Source of the DNA: Natrinema ejinorense
GTDB taxonomy: Archaea > Halobacteriota > Halobacteria > Halobacteriales > Natrialbaceae
DNA length: 64,000 bases
Direction of reading: 5' to 3'
Assembly (NCBI RefSeq): GCF_002494345.1
Contig: NZ_NXNI01000001.1
Coordinates: 1,984,001-2,048,000, forward strand
In this document: positions 1-8,135 of the stretch, piece by piece
Layout: each line of letters begins with the position of its first letter
Numbering within the stretch: the first letter of the stretch is position 1
Position numbers and translations under genes: made by a program
Notes under the pieces: generated by a model
The model's input: only the letters and a program-made list of their open reading frames with translations
What the model was told of the DNA's origin: nothing
Database searches by the model: none

Positions 1-1100
1 AGACCGCCGCCGACGTCGCCGAAGATGTTGTTGGTGCCCATCGCCCTGCCCATCCGATCCTCGGGCGTGAGGTCGGCGAGCAGTGCCGTCAGCGGACCGC
101 CGACCCCGCCCTGTCCCGCACCGATCAGGATACACCCGAGCACGACGGCCCCCAACGACGGCGCGACCGTGAGTACGACGAACCCGGCACAGCTCGTCGC
201 GAGGAAGACGATCAGGACGGGAATGCGTGCGCCGACGCCGTCGCTGATCTTGCCACTAGAGATCGTAAAGACCGCGCCCGAGAGCGTGGAGACCGCCATC
301 AGCAGTCCGGAGGTCCCCTGTTCCCCGTAGTCAATGCCGTAGCCCGCAACCTCGAGCGAGAGCGTCAACGACTCGATTTGCAGGTACAGAACCAGCGTCG
401 AGAAGAGGACGCCGATGTACGCGAAGTAGAGCCCGAAGTTGACGAGGCCGACGGTCAGTGCGGGGAGGGTCGTCTCGAAGTCCAGCGGGTTGATCGACGA
501 GTCGGTCGACTCGACGTGGGTTTCGGGGACGATGAAGTAGGCGATGACGCTCGCCAGGCCGGCGAAGGAGGCCGCGATGGCGAACGCCGTGGCGTTGTTG
601 TACACTTCGCTGACGATGCCGCCGAGCACCATGCCCGCGGGGAACCCGAACGTGATCCCGGCTCGGACGATGCCCATGCTCGTCCCGCGCGAGTTGGCCT
701 CGCTGACGTCGGCGGTGATCGTGTACGCCGTCGCGAACACGAGCGCGCTGCCGATGCCCCACATGATTCGCGCGAGAACGAACCAGAGTTCGGGCATCGA
801 AGACCGGATGGCGATCACGTAGCCGACGGTCGCGAGCCCCTCGATCGCCAGGCCGACGACGAACGGTTTCCGGGTCCCGATCCGGTCGACGAGCACGCCC
901 GCCGGCCCGTTTGCCACCAGTCGCGTCCAGCGATTCGCCGAGAGGATGACGCCGACCATGAACCCCGAGATCCCCAGTACCTCGCCGAGGTTCGGCAGAA
1001 TCGGGAAGACGACGCCGCCGCCGAAGCCGACGAAGAAGGTACTCGCGACGACGGCGTAGACGACGGATCTGGCAGTCGATTCGGAACTCGAGTCGGACAC
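1..1100 (-). CDS. MFS transporter, C-terminus cut by window edge
   Basis: Membrane transporter of the major facilitator superfamily; the substrate cannot be told. From the GTG at 1100 the minus-strand frame is open for 366 codons to base 1, so the last helices lie outside the window. The loop after helix 2 reads GVLVDRIGTRKP, the MFS motif A, and a second, weaker copy (GKISDGVGARIP) sits in the middle of the protein, as expected from the duplicated six-helix fold. Hydrophobic segments begin near residue 12. It starts 78 bases after mat on the same strand and could be read through from it. The GTG start is inferred from where homology-like hydrophobic sequence begins. Confidence 0.85.
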   Translation of the reverse strand, partial: MSDSSSESTARSVVYAVVASTFFVGFGGGVVFPILPNLGEVLGISGFMVGVILSANRWTRLVANGPAGVLVDRIGTRKPFVVGLAIEGLATVGYVIAIRSSMPELWFVLARIMWGIGSALVFATAYTITADVSEANSRGTSMGIVRAGITFGFPAGMVLGGIVSEVYNNATAFAIAASFAGLASVIAYFIVPETHVESTDSSINPLDFETTLPALTVGLVNFGLYFAYIGVLFSTLVLYLQIESLTLSLEVAGYGIDYGEQGTSGLLMAVSTLSGAVFTISSGKISDGVGARIPVLIVFLATSCAGFVVLTVAPSLGAVVLGCILIGAGQGGVGGPLTALLADLTPEDRMGRAMGTNNIFGDVGGG

Positions 1101-1178
1101 GTGCAGTCACTCGCTGGTTCGATTCGCACTGGCGTACATCGCGGCTCACGCTGGTCGAAGAAAACGCGGCGTGTTCGT

Positions 1179-2384
1179 TCAGAACGTCGAGAGTTCGCCC
1201 TCGATCACGCTGCGGGTGATCCCGGTCACGTCCGCGAGTTCCCGGTCGACGATGGCTTCGACGTCGGCCTCGACATCCGAGACCGCGACCCCGTCGTCGG
1301 TGACGACGTGGACGTCGGCGACGTGGGGCTGATCGATCGGGCGACCGATCTGGGAGAGGAGGCGCACACGCAGATCGCGGATGCCGTCGACCTCGTCGAC
1401 GACGGACTCCGCGATCTCCGTCGAGAGCAGGTTGTAGATCTTTCCGATGTGATTGACCGGGTTCTTCCCGCTGGTCGCCTCCATCGACATCGACCGGTTG
1501 GGCGTGATGAGACCGTTCGCGCGGTTACCGCGCCCCACGGAGCCGTCGTCGCCCTGTTCGGCGGAGGTTCCGGTCACCGTGAGATAGATCGAACCCTCGT
1601 CGTAGTCGTCGGCCGTGTTGACGTGGACCTCGACCGCGCGGTCGGTGTACTCGCGTGCGACGCCGTCGACGAACTCCCGGACGGACTCGACGGCCTCGAC
1701 GTACTCGTCAAGATCCGCGACGTACTCGTCGACCATCGCCGCCGCGACGGTGACGTCGATCTCGTCGCCCTCGCGCTTGCCCATGATCTTCACGTCGGGG
1801 CCGAGTTCCGGGTTCTCGTCGGCGTACTCCCCGTTCAGCCGACGTTCGGCCTCGAGGACGATCTGCTCGGTCTCGGTCAGCGGCGCGTGACCGACGCCGA
1901 AGCTCGTGTCGTTGGCCATCGGGACGCTGACTTCGTCTTCGCCGAAGACCTCCTGGAGGTCGCCGCTACCCTCGCCGAGTTTGACATCGACGACGATGTC
2001 CTCGCCGACGGTCAGCTGAGGTATCTCGGACTCGAGGTACTCCCGTGCCGCTCGCAGCGCGATCGTCTCGGCGGGGATGGTCTGGCCGTCGTAGTGTTTG
2101 GTCGCGCGGCCGACGATCAACAGATAGATCGGATCGACGACTTCACCGCCACCGAAGGCGGGCGCGGCCTCGCCCGCGACGAGTTGCGTCTCGTCGGTGT
2201 TGAAGTGCAACACTTCGCCGACGCGGTCCAGATACTCGCGTGCGAGCGCCCCGGCGACGCTCTCGGCGATTCCGTCGCAGATAGAGTCTGGATGTCCGAT
2301 GCCCTTTCGTTCGACGATTTCGACCTCCTGGTCCTCGACCGCTTGCCGGTCGATGGACTCGATCCGGATGTTCCGCTCGCTCAT
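1179..2384 (-). CDS. mat: S-adenosylmethionine synthetase, archaeal type
   Basis: Makes S-adenosylmethionine from methionine and ATP in the cytoplasm. At 401 residues it has the usual length of the archaeal AdoMet synthetase family, which is distinct in sequence from bacterial MetK. The N-terminal [14 protein letters not shown] segment and the central [18 protein letters not shown] segment are family signatures. The start is supported by a TATA-like box about 30 bases upstream, which leaves almost no leader. A palindromic repeat (2477-2562) lies just beyond the promoter. No competing start was found. Confidence 0.97.
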   Translation of the reverse strand: MSERNIRIESIDRQAVEDQEVEIVERKGIGHPDSICDGIAESVAGALAREYLDRVGEVLHFNTDETQLVAGEAAPAFGGGEVVDPIYLLIVGRATKHYDGQTIPAETIALRAAREYLESEIPQLTVGEDIVVDVKLGEGSGDLQEVFGEDEVSVPMANDTSFGVGHAPLTETEQIVLEAERRLNGEYADENPELGPDVKIMGKREGDEIDVTVAAAMVDEYVADLDEYVEAVESVREFVDGVAREYTDRAVEVHVNTADDYDEGSIYLTVTGTSAEQGDDGSVGRGNRANGLITPNRSMSMEATSGKNPVNHIGKIYNLLSTEIAESVVDEVDGIRDLRVRLLSQIGRPIDQPHVADVHVVTDDGVAVSDVEADVEAIVDRELADVTGITRSVIEGELSTF

Positions 2385-2404
2385 TGTCGGGACTTGACGG
2401 AGCG

Positions 2405-2420
2405 AGTTCGTATAACTTGC
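2405..2420 (-). promoter_or_regulatory. Promoter of mat (TATA-like box)
   Basis: On the minus strand the sequence reads GTTATACGAAC, with the TATA-like core centred about 30 bases before the mat ATG. This places transcription start only a few bases before the start codon, the near-leaderless arrangement common in haloarchaea. Confidence 0.55.
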
Positions 2421-2476
2421 GGAAACAGATACGGGACAGAAAATGCCTGTAGGTTATGTCGCGATCGACGGACGGC

Positions 2477-2562
2477 CGATAGCAACTCCTGAAACGGTTG
2501 ACACGCTACTCGCAACGCTGTCGTGCGATCAGGTGTACGGTGACTGTCAGTGGCTGCTATCG
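2477..2562. repeat. Palindromic element, copy A (about 86 bp)
   Basis: The two ends are inverted repeats (CGATAGCA...TGCTATCG with matching flanks), and the inner part, including GTCGTGCGATC, also folds on itself, so the whole stretch can form one long hairpin. A clearly related sequence with the same core lies at 45198-45283. The right arm covers the stop codon (2547-2549) of the CYTH gene, and the left arm is about 57 bases upstream of the mat TATA box. Function is unknown; a 3'-end hairpin or a miniature mobile element are both possible. Confidence 0.8.
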
Positions 2563-3104
2563 TCGGCGGCGAGCAGTAAGCCGAGATAGGAGGTCCGGAG
2601 CTGGTCGTCGGGATCGAGTCCCAGTCGCTCGAGGACGTCGTAGGCCCCCTGGCGGGCCGTCTCGAGATCCGTCTCGACTTCGACGTCGGTCTCGACCTCG
2701 ACGTACTCGCCGACGTCGTCGACCGAATCGAGGGTGACGGTGTATTCCTCGAGCGCGAACCGCTCGCGATCCTTGCGGACCGTCGCGGCGGGCTCGAAGC
2801 CGAGGTTCGTCAGGATCGCGTCCGTCTTTTCCCCGTCACCGACGGCGGTCTCGACTTCCTCGCGGGTCTTGGACTCGTCGTCGACCAGTGGCCCCTTGTA
2901 GGTGACGCGGGTCTCCGCCTCGCCGTCTTCTGGTCGCTCCGACCGGATCCGAAGCGCCTCGTCGGTCTCGGCGAACTCCCGGTGGGGTGCGTCGTAGTAG
3001 GTGTCGACCTGCACGACGGCACCCCGTGGCGTCGCCTCGAGCGCCACGAGGCGGTCTCGGACGGGCTCGAGATCGGCGGGGACTTTCACTTCGACCTCGT
3101 ACAT
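2547..3104 (-). CDS. CYTH-domain protein (class IV adenylate cyclase / triphosphatase family)
   Basis: Cytoplasmic 185-residue protein of the CyaB/thiamine-triphosphatase superfamily, whose members bind triphosphates in a beta-barrel tunnel. It opens with MYEVEVKV, the ExExK motif that defines CYTH proteins, and the charged pairs typical of the barrel follow (for example VETDVEVE). The length matches single-domain archaeal CyaB-like proteins. Whether it makes cAMP or hydrolyses a triphosphate cannot be decided from sequence. Its last codons and stop lie inside palindromic element A. It is divergent from the FKBP gene. Confidence 0.85.
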   Translation of the reverse strand: MYEVEVKVPADLEPVRDRLVALEATPRGAVVQVDTYYDAPHREFAETDEALRIRSERPEDGEAETRVTYKGPLVDDESKTREEVETAVGDGEKTDAILTNLGFEPAATVRKDRERFALEEYTVTLDSVDDVGEYVEVETDVEVETDLETARQGAYDVLERLGLDPDDQLRTSYLGLLLAADDSSH

Positions 3105-3122
3105 GCTCGGGGGGAGGTGGAG

Positions 3123-3170
3123 CTGTAATAAGTATCGGTCGCTCTCGCTCGAAAACGTCGTACTTAAATG
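3123..3170. promoter_or_regulatory. Divergent promoters of the CYTH and FKBP genes
   Basis: Two TATA-like boxes face away from each other in an 88-base gap. One (minus strand, ACTTATTA, about 3125-3134) is 26 bases before the CYTH ATG. The other (plus strand, ACTTAAATG, about 3162-3170) is 27 bases before the FKBP ATG. Both imply leaderless or nearly leaderless transcripts. Confidence 0.5.
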
Positions 3171-3192
3171 TCGACGGCGGGACGTACAACGT

Positions 3193-4161
3193 ATGACTGA
3201 GGATCAAGAGGCCGAGCTCGAGGAGCAGGCCGATGACGTCGACGAAGAAGTAACCGAGGAAACCGCCGACGAAGCCGAGGGGCTGCAGGAAGGCGACTTC
3301 GTCGAACTCGAGTACACCGCGTACACCACCGAGGACGAACAGCTGGTCGACACGACCGACCCCGAGGTCGCCGAGGAAGAGGGCGTCGACGATCAGGGCC
3401 AGGAGTTCAAGCCGCGAACGATCGTTCTGGGCGAGGGCCACATCTTCGAGGCCGTCGAACAGGCGGTCACCGGCTCCGAACCCGGCGATTCCGGCACCGT
3501 GACCGTTCCCGCCGAGGACGCCTTCGGCGAGTACGACCCGGACGACGTCCAGACCGTCAGCGCCGAGAAGATCGACGAGGACGACCGCTACCCCGGTGCC
3601 AACGTGCAGATCGACGGCCAGCAGGGCTACATCAGCACGATCATCGGCGGCCGCGCCCGCGTCGACTTCAACCACCCGCTGGCCGGTGAGGACGTCGAGT
3701 ACGAGTACACGGTCGCCGACGAGGTCGACGACCGCGAACAGCAGGCCGCCGGCCTCTTCGAGATGTACCTCGGGATGGAGCCCGACCTCTGGATCGAAAC
3801 GGACGAGGTCGAGGAGGAGGTTCCCGTCGAACCCGACGAGGACGCCGACGAGGACGCAGAACCCGAGTTCGAGACCGAAACGGTCGAGAAGGAGACGCTC
3901 TATCTGGAGGCCACGCCCCAGATGACCATGAACCAGCAGTGGATGATGGGCAAACAGCAGATCGGTCAGGACATCATCGAGAAGGTCGGCGTCGACCGCG
4001 TCATCGTCCAGGAAGTCATCGACGGCATGGGTGGCATGGGCATGGGCGGTATGATGGGCGGCATGGGCGGCATGGGCGGTGGCGACATCGAGGAGGCCCT
4101 CGAGGACGCCGACGTTGATGCCGACGAGATCGTCGAAGAGCTCGAAGGCGCAGAAGAGTAA
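3193..4161 (+). CDS. FKBP-type peptidyl-prolyl isomerase (SlyD-like) with Met/Gly-rich tail
   Basis: Folding helper that isomerises prolyl bonds; 322 residues, very acidic. After an acidic leader (1-30) the FKBP core runs from about residue 31 to 180 with the flap-inserted chaperone domain of the SlyD group (around 110-165; VDFNHPLAGEDVEYE is a typical core strand). The C-terminal part is separated by an acidic stretch, and residues 278-297 form a Met/Gly run (seven Met in twenty residues) before an acidic end. The tail may bind soft metals, as the His/Cys tail of bacterial SlyD does, but that is inference. The ATG at 3193 is chosen because a TATA-like box lies 27 bases upstream. Confidence 0.9.
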   Translation: MTEDQEAELEEQADDVDEEVTEETADEAEGLQEGDFVELEYTAYTTEDEQLVDTTDPEVAEEEGVDDQGQEFKPRTIVLGEGHIFEAVEQAVTGSEPGDSGTVTVPAEDAFGEYDPDDVQTVSAEKIDEDDRYPGANVQIDGQQGYISTIIGGRARVDFNHPLAGEDVEYEYTVADEVDDREQQAAGLFEMYLGMEPDLWIETDEVEEEVPVEPDEDADEDAEPEFETETVEKETLYLEATPQMTMNQQWMMGKQQIGQDIIEKVGVDRVIVQEVIDGMGGMGMGGMMGGMGGMGGGDIEEALEDADVDADEIVEELEGAEE

Positions 4162-4227
4162 CGCACCCGGCGATCGCTGGCCGTTCTGTAGCGTACTGAC
4201 ACCGACCATGGACGTGCGCGTCTCCCC

Positions 4228-4232
4228 TTTTT
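4228..4232 (+). terminator. Possible T-rich terminator after the FKBP gene
   Basis: A CCCC-TTTTT tract lies 66 bases after the FKBP stop. Short T-runs act as archaeal terminators; no hairpin is evident. Confidence 0.3.
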
Positions 4233-4278
4233 CGCCCGCGGGAACGTAGCGGTCGAACCGGACCAGTACTTCAGATCG

Positions 4279-4560
4279 GTGTCTCTGCGGGTCGAATTTT
4301 CCCGGCTCTCGCGATACGTACTCTACGGCGGCGTCCCGGCCGTCGGTACCGCCATCGCCGCGTTGTCTGTCATGACCGCAGCGAGGGTCCGCCCTTCGGA
4401 GAACCGGTCCGTGTGGTCCTCGTTCCGATGAGCGTCGCCGTCGGCGTCTTTCCCCTCGCGTTGCTGGTCGCGTACGTTCTGCGAACGGCGACGGTGACCG
4501 AGCGGACCGCCGCGAGTACGCCGTTACGACGCCCGAGCAAGAGCCGTGACCGGATCGGGG
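4279..4560 (+). pseudogene. Frameshifted small two-helix membrane protein gene
   Basis: A frame from the GTG at 4279 encodes a hydrophobic segment (YGGVPAVGTAIAALSVMTA) and runs out of coding sense near 4380. The -1 frame from 4383 continues with EGPPFGEPVRVVLVPMS and a second clear TM segment (VGVFPLALLVAYVL), ending in charged residues. Joined, they make one plausible protein of two helices of about 85-90 residues, so a single-base change near 4381 has split it. It could also be a sequencing error. This is the only content seen between the FKBP gene and the RecA-like gene. Confidence 0.45.
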
Positions 4561-4575
4561 GAGCGGCGACGCTCC

Positions 4576-5202
4576 TCACGCGATGTCGCGGCTCGTGTCG
4601 ATCGCCACTTCCTCGATGAGTTCGAGCTTGATCGCGTCGGTCGGCTGGCTGCCGCCGCGGAACTTGGGGATCGTCAGGTGATTCTCGAGTTCGGTGCCGG
4701 CGACCTCGGTCCGGAGATCGAAGACGGCGTCGGCAGCGTGGTAGGTCCGTGCCCGGTTGAGGGGTTCGTCGTCGCCTTTCAGGCAGTGCAACACGGCGAT
4801 GCTCCCCGTCTCGAGCATCTTGTCTTTGAGGTCGTTGAGAAAGCGGACGTACTCGTCGGTGTCACACCGCTCCAAGACGTCCATCGTGTCGATGATGAGA
4901 TTGGCGCCGTCGGGCAAGGCACCGATGAGTTGGGTCGCCTCCTCGAGAGGCATGTCGCTCGTGACGTGTCTGACCGTCGGGCTTCCGACGGCCGACGGCG
5001 AGGAGTCGATGGCGTGGCGGACGGCGTCGTCGGAGCGTTCGGTCGAGAGATAGAGCGTCCCGCGTGCGGCCGTGAGTTCGTACAAGAGGAGTTCCGACTG
5101 GCTGGCTGGCTCGGCGGTGTAGGCGACGATACACCCCGGTGGGAGCCCACCGTCGAGCTTCCGGTCCAACACGTCGATTCCCGTATCCAGCCGGCCGACC
5201 AT
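4576..5202 (-). CDS. RecA/RAD55-like protein lacking the Walker lysine
   Basis: A 208-residue protein with the fold of RecA/KaiC-type ATPases (start TGIDVLDRKLDGGLPPG is the usual lead-in to the P-loop). Where the P-loop should follow, the sequence is CIVAYTAEPASQSELLL, with no Gly-Lys-Thr/Ser, so ATP hydrolysis is doubtful. A Walker B-like strand remains (NLIIDTMDVL). Such degenerate proteins are common in haloarchaea and are often named HTR-like; their role is unknown. The ATG at 5202 was chosen because the domain begins there; a TATA-like GTTATAC lies about 33 bases upstream. Confidence 0.75.
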   Translation of the reverse strand: MVGRLDTGIDVLDRKLDGGLPPGCIVAYTAEPASQSELLLYELTAARGTLYLSTERSDDAVRHAIDSSPSAVGSPTVRHVTSDMPLEEATQLIGALPDGANLIIDTMDVLERCDTDEYVRFLNDLKDKMLETGSIAVLHCLKGDDEPLNRARTYHAADAVFDLRTEVAGTELENHLTIPKFRGGSQPTDAIKLELIEEVAIDTSRDIA

Positions 5203-5360
5203 ACGATTACGACTTATTATTGTAGCGGCTGTATAACTCTTTGCTTTCAATACACACCAGCTGGATGCAATGATTTTCCGCCGATCGGTGATTCGAAGTC
5301 GGGGAACTCGCCGTGCCGAATGGAGAGATTCAAGGGGCACGCCACAGCCTACACGAACGA

Positions 5361-6305
5361 ATGCGCCACGATCACCTCATCACGAGCAAACAACTCTCTC
5401 GGGGAGACATCGAAACCGTCCTCGACTACGCAGCCGAGCTCGACGCCGACCCGTCGACCGTCGCCGACCGCCACGCGGGAACGTTGCTCGGCCTGCTCTT
5501 TTTCGAGCCGAGCACGCGGACGAAGATGAGCTTCGAGACCGCGATGAAACGGCTCGGCGGCGACGTCGTCGATATGGGATCCATCGAGTCCTCGAGCGTG
5601 AAGAAAGGGGAAACGCTCGCCGACACGGTCCGGGTCATCGAGGGCTACACCGACGCGCTCGTCTTGCGCCATCCCAAGCAGGGAGCGGCGACGATGGCCA
5701 GCGAGTTCGTCGACGTTCCGCTGGTGAACGCCGGGGACGGTGCGGGCCACCACCCGACACAGACGATGCTCGACCTCTACACGATCCGGGAGAACGCCGG
5801 CCTGGACGACCTGACGATCGGCATCATGGGCGATCTGAAGTACGGTCGGACCGTCCACTCGCTGGCCTACGCGCTGACGAACTTCGACACCCGCCAGCAC
5901 TTCATCAGCCCGGAGAGCCTCCAGTTGCCCCGCGAGGTCGTCTACGACCTCCACCAGCGACAGGACGGCACGGGGATTCGGGAACACGACTCCCTCGAGG
6001 AGGTCCTGCCATCGCTCGACGTGCTCTACGTCACGCGGATCCAGCGCGAGCGGTTCCCCGACGAAAACGAGTACCAGAAGGTCGCCGGCGAGTACCAGAT
6101 CGACGCCGACACGCTCGAGGCCGCAAGCGACGAGTTAACCGTGATGCATCCGCTCCCGCGAGTCGACGAGATCGCGCCCGAGATCGACGAGACCGACTAC
6201 GCCGCGTATTTCCAACAGGCACACAACGGCGTCCCGGTCCGAATGGCGCTGCTGGACCTGCTGTTGAGCGACGACAAGCGTATCGGCGGTGATGACGATG
6301 AGTAA
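5361..6305 (+). CDS. pyrB: Aspartate carbamoyltransferase, catalytic subunit
   Basis: Joins carbamoyl phosphate and aspartate in the first committed step of pyrimidine synthesis. At 314 residues it has the standard length. The carbamoyl-phosphate signature [13 protein letters not shown] and the HPLPR motif near the C-terminus are both present, as is GHHPTQ in the middle. It overlaps the start of pyrI, so the two subunits of the allosteric holoenzyme are translated together. The ATG at 5361 fits the normal N-terminus (MRHDHLIT). Confidence 0.97.
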   Translation: MRHDHLITSKQLSRGDIETVLDYAAELDADPSTVADRHAGTLLGLLFFEPSTRTKMSFETAMKRLGGDVVDMGSIESSSVKKGETLADTVRVIEGYTDALVLRHPKQGAATMASEFVDVPLVNAGDGAGHHPTQTMLDLYTIRENAGLDDLTIGIMGDLKYGRTVHSLAYALTNFDTRQHFISPESLQLPREVVYDLHQRQDGTGIREHDSLEEVLPSLDVLYVTRIQRERFPDENEYQKVAGEYQIDADTLEAASDELTVMHPLPRVDEIAPEIDETDYAAYFQQAHNGVPVRMALLDLLLSDDKRIGGDDDE

Positions 6306-6819
6306 CGATCACGACCACCACGACGGGAACGACGACCACGAACTGCGAGTGAGCAAAATCCGCGATGGCACCGTCATCGATCACGTCCACGGCGGGCAGG
6401 CACTGAACGTCCTCGCGATCCTCGGGATCGACGGCAGCGAGGGCGAAGAGGTGTCCGTCGGGATGAACGTCCCCTCCGATCGGCTCGCACGCAAGGACAT
6501 CGTCAAGGTCGAAGGGCGCGAACTGAGCCAGGACGAGGTCGACGTCCTCTCGCTGATCGCGCCGGACGCGACGATCAACATCGTTCGGGACTACGACGTC
6601 GTCGAGAAACACCGCGTCGAACGACCCGACGTCGTCGAGGGCGTGCTCTCCTGTCCGAACGCCGGCTGTATCACGACCGGCGACGAACCGGTCACGTCCC
6701 GCTTTACCGTGCTCGAGGATGGCGTTCGCTGTTCGTACTGTGAGACGATCGTTCGAGAAGAGATCGCGTCGCTGATCGATACGTGGGGCCACGGCGAGCG
6801 CGCTTTTTTCCGGGACTGA
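6298..6819 (+). CDS. pyrI: Aspartate carbamoyltransferase, regulatory subunit
   Basis: Regulatory chain (173 residues) that binds nucleotide effectors and holds the PyrB trimers together through a zinc site. The zinc ligands are visible as CPNAGC followed by CSYC near the C-terminus, and the effector domain contains the usual GTVIDHV segment. Start choices are GTG 6289, ATG 6292 and ATG 6298; the last is used because it gives the usual short hydrophilic start ([10 protein letters not shown]). It overlaps the pyrB stop. A T6 run at about 6804-6809 lies inside the last codons. Confidence 0.96.
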   Translation: MSNDHDHHDGNDDHELRVSKIRDGTVIDHVHGGQALNVLAILGIDGSEGEEVSVGMNVPSDRLARKDIVKVEGRELSQDEVDVLSLIAPDATINIVRDYDVVEKHRVERPDVVEGVLSCPNAGCITTGDEPVTSRFTVLEDGVRCSYCETIVREEIASLIDTWGHGERAFFRD

Positions 6820-6868
6820 CGACTATCCAGAATCTCTAAGTGTGTTCCGACCGAAGGCTCCACTGGAC

Positions 6869-6982
6869 ATGTCACGTACCGTCAAGATCGTACTCGCCCT
6901 GTTCGTCGTCGCCGTCCTCTACAAACTCACCGTTGGCGGCTCGTCGGACGTCGAAGTCGACTACGAACCGACCGAAGAATAA
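6869..6982 (+). CDS. Small single-helix membrane protein (37 aa)
   Basis: Short gene with one hydrophobic segment (VKIVLALFVVAVLY) followed by an acidic tail ending YEPTEE. Codon use is typical of its neighbours, with strong C/G in third positions. A TATA-like AATCTCTAAG lies 30-39 bases before the ATG. It sits 49 bases after pyrI on the same strand. No family is recognised; the topology suggests a small membrane anchor or a partner of a larger complex. Confidence 0.6.
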   Translation: MSRTVKIVLALFVVAVLYKLTVGGSSDVEVDYEPTEE

Positions 6983-7028
6983 CGCACGATTCCGAACGGC
7001 TTACGGTGCCGGCGTCGTACACTGAGTT

Positions 7029-7874
7029 ATGTACGGCGTCGTCACTCGGAACGCCGAAGAAGTACGGTGGCCGGAGTTCGACCGCGGGTTCTACGAAGTC
7101 AAAGACGTGACCGGCCGGTCCGCCGAACCGATCGCCGACGGGGTAAACATGGTCTCCTGTTTCGGCGACAACGCCGCGGCCGACGCCGATCCGTCGCTGG
7201 TCCCCGTCGACGACATGGGACGGCCGGCCGATCGGGAGCGGTCGTACTTCGACTGGGCCTACATCTGTCCGACTCGAGCGGATTACCGGGAGGGACTGCT
7301 CGAGGTCATCGACGACTGCGTCGCAGAAAACGAGGACGTGCGCCTCGACGACATCGGCTTTCCCCGCGCGGAATACTGTCGCTGTGGCGTCTGCGAGCAG
7401 GAGTTCGAAGCGAGCGGGTACGACGACCGCATGGCGTGGCGTGCGAGCGTCATCACCGACTTCGTCGCGGAGGCGGTCGAACACATCCCCGGGACGGTCT
7501 ACATGACCCTCTATCCCGATCCGTATCCCGGCCACCTTTACGAACGCGCCGGCATCGACCTCGCGGCCATCGAGGAGTACGTCGACGAGTTCGTCGTCCC
7601 CCTCTACGATACCGCCTACGGGACGACCTACTGGCTCGAGACGATCGCAAAGGGGTTCGAGAGCGCCCTCGAGACGCCGTTTAATATCGAATTGTACGCG
7701 GTAAACGTCGATGTCGACGACCTGATCCACGCGACCGAAGTCGCCGAGGAATACGCCAACGGGGTCTTCTTCGGCTACGAGGCGAGCAACGGGCGCGCGG
7801 CGCTGCGCCGGATGCGGGCCGACGAACGCGAGGGCGTGACACACGGCGAACCGACGTCCGATTCGGACGGCTAA
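7029..7874 (+). CDS. Conserved hypothetical protein, possible TIM-barrel enzyme
   Basis: A 281-residue soluble protein with no signal peptide. It resembles glycosidase-like TIM barrels in its alternation of strands and acidic motifs (DWAYICPTRADYREG, LDDIGFPRAEYC, PGTVYMTLYPDPYPGH), but I cannot assign a family with confidence. A CRCGVC cluster around residue 120 could bind a metal. It lies 46 bases after the small membrane protein and on the same strand as pyrBI; the link to pyrimidine synthesis is not shown. The C-terminal 15 residues are acidic and probably disordered. Confidence 0.7.
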   Translation: MYGVVTRNAEEVRWPEFDRGFYEVKDVTGRSAEPIADGVNMVSCFGDNAAADADPSLVPVDDMGRPADRERSYFDWAYICPTRADYREGLLEVIDDCVAENEDVRLDDIGFPRAEYCRCGVCEQEFEASGYDDRMAWRASVITDFVAEAVEHIPGTVYMTLYPDPYPGHLYERAGIDLAAIEEYVDEFVVPLYDTAYGTTYWLETIAKGFESALETPFNIELYAVNVDVDDLIHATEVAEEYANGVFFGYEASNGRAALRRMRADEREGVTHGEPTSDSDG

Positions 7875-8135
7875 CCGCGGCCCCGGCCGTCGTTCCGTCC
7901 TCGGTTCGCTGCCGGCTCCCAAGCAGTAATTACGCCGTCGGACGCCGCGACAGGATCGATTACTCCGGGATGGGACGCCGGTATCGTCTCGCCAATTGAC
8001 TGATGGGCGACAGCCTGTTACGGCGAATTGGTGACGTACTACCGACTGGAACCGACGACCCCCTTTATCTGCGTCTCGGTTGCCCCCAGTCGTGACCGAG
8101 GATCGACAGCGGCGACGGATCCTCAGGTGAGTGGT

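Noticed and set aside
378-2492. Long plus-strand open frame of 704 codons
   Set aside because: It lies opposite the MFS and mat genes, has the Arg/Asp-rich composition of an antisense frame in GC-rich DNA, and shows no domain.
2836-4209. Long minus-strand open frame opposite the FKBP gene
   Set aside because: Antisense shadow; the plus strand has a clear FKBP domain and a promoter.
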